64,000 nucleotides of DNA from positions 3,052,195 to 3,116,194 of the forward strand of contig CP027241.1 of NCBI GenBank assembly GCA_002999035.1. Reading direction: 5' to 3'. The notes beneath the pieces were generated by a model. It had not been told where the DNA came from. It was given only the letters and a program-made list of their open reading frames with translations, and did no database searches. A program made the position numbers and the translations under genes. This DNA comes from Lachnospiraceae bacterium oral taxon 500. GTDB lineage: Bacteria; Bacillota; Clostridia; Lachnospirales; Vallitaleaceae. Of this stretch, positions 63,608 through 64,000 are shown in pieces. Each line of letters opens with the position of its first letter. Within the stretch, counting starts at the first letter, position 1.

Positions 63608-64000
63608 ACAAACAAAAAGCCAAAATGACAAAGCATGGGAATCTTTGTTTGAAAAGTATGATATTCTGTCGCATATTGAATCAGAGGGAAAATTTATTAT
63701 CTCTGCGTCCCAAATAAAAAAGTATCGTGAACCTCGGTTGATGGCAAAGTTTGATCACAATATCAATCTGCCGCAAATTTTTGCTAAGAATAACCTTGCT
63801 ATCTTGCCAATTTCCCGTGGAGATTACATTATTTCTCATTTTGAGGCTTATCAACCATTTGAAGTATTGGATAAATCTATTACTCAGGCTTCTTTACCGA
63901 CTAATCTTCAAAGCCTTGATGCAAATAACATTCCAAGTGAAACTATCGCCATAAATTGTGCTTTGGCTTCAGGTATGCTCTCGGATTTTTTAGAGGAAGA
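63600..64000 (+). CDS. Probable type II restriction endonuclease, 5' part only
   Basis: At least 134 codons from ATG 63600, open to the window edge. MSEQTKSQNDKAWESLFEKYDIL, then FIISASQIKKYREPRLMAKFDH, ILPISRGDYIISHFEAYQPF and TIAINCALASGMLSDFLEE. From memory this N-terminus is shared by endonucleases paired with D12 methyltransferases. Start overlaps the methyltransferase stop (ATGAGTGA), an arrangement that couples the pair. Catalytic residues are not yet in view. Confidence 0.75.
   Translation, partial: MSEQTKSQNDKAWESLFEKYDILSHIESEGKFIISASQIKKYREPRLMAKFDHNINLPQIFAKNNLAILPISRGDYIISHFEAYQPFEVLDKSITQASLPTNLQSLDANNIPSETIAINCALASGMLSDFLEE

Overview
The window comes from a low-to-middle GC Gram-positive anaerobe, most likely a member of the Clostridia (Bacillota). 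The signs are the HrcA/CIRCE-controlled hrcA-grpE-dnaK-dnaJ operon, strong AGGAGG ribosome binding sites, a 49-residue zinc-ribbon L33 encoded next to secE-nusG-rplK-rplA, several S-layer-homology (SLH) proteins, a Gram-positive type Tad (Flp) pilus locus and an ECF-type transporter. I do not assign a genus. Nearly everything up to 50.5 kb is on the minus strand; the main exception is one SLH protein gene at 25.7-28.3 kb.

Layout. 0-0.6 kb: the start of dinB, with an apparent ACG start codon. 0.9-3.2 kb: flotillin and a GNAT acetyltransferase. 3.5-25.3 kb: a large minus-strand cluster that reads tadZ, tadA, tadB, tadC, flp pilin, a TadE-like protein, a giant TadG-like protein, a second TadE-like protein, prepilin peptidase, FHA protein, PP2C phosphatase, a membrane-anchored unknown, a second prepilin peptidase, a secreted RCC1-repeat/SLH protein and a receptor-type Ser/Thr kinase. 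Kinase, phosphatase and phosphothreonine reader within one pilus cluster suggest a phospho-signalling system that controls pilus or envelope assembly. A divergent SLH/beta-helix protein faces the tad promoter.

28.5-32.9 kb: a prmA-rsmE-cheY-nifS-thiI operon (RNA and ribosome modification, sulfur transfer, plus a lone CheY). 33.0-38.3 kb: heat-shock operon with promoter and CIRCE. 38.7-41.0 kb: SLH-CAP protein and hemW. 41.0-47.8 kb: sugar-acid and L-rhamnose catabolism (SDR dehydrogenase, RpiB-family isomerase, rhaD, rhaA, rhaB, AraC regulator). The combination fits use of rhamnogalacturonan-type pectin, with rhamnose going to aldolase products and unsaturated uronate going towards KDG. 47.9-50.5 kb: ribosomal protein and secretion operon with a perfect-spacing promoter and a strong terminator.

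50.6-64 kb is accessory: a decayed IS4-like transposase, an ECF transporter of the MptD/Trep_Strep type divergent from a carboxylesterase, a TetR / PEP-synthase-like (rifampicin phosphotransferase-like, frameshifted) / MATE operon with twin palindromic operators, a 100-bp palindromic mini-element, a probably frameshifted membrane protein, and an AT-rich type II restriction-modification system that runs off the window.

A striking background feature is a family of about 90-145-bp intergenic repeats (seven copies seen). They share conserved ends of the type GTTC-GGCAA ... TTGCCTGAAC and contain one or two long stem-loops. The stem sequence differs from copy to copy but stays paired, and the few mismatches are mostly G-U compatible. 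All copies with a clear polarity lie in the same orientation relative to neighbouring transcription. This repeat family, the kinase/phosphatase/FHA-linked Tad pilus and the pilin 3' hairpin array are the most interesting items here.
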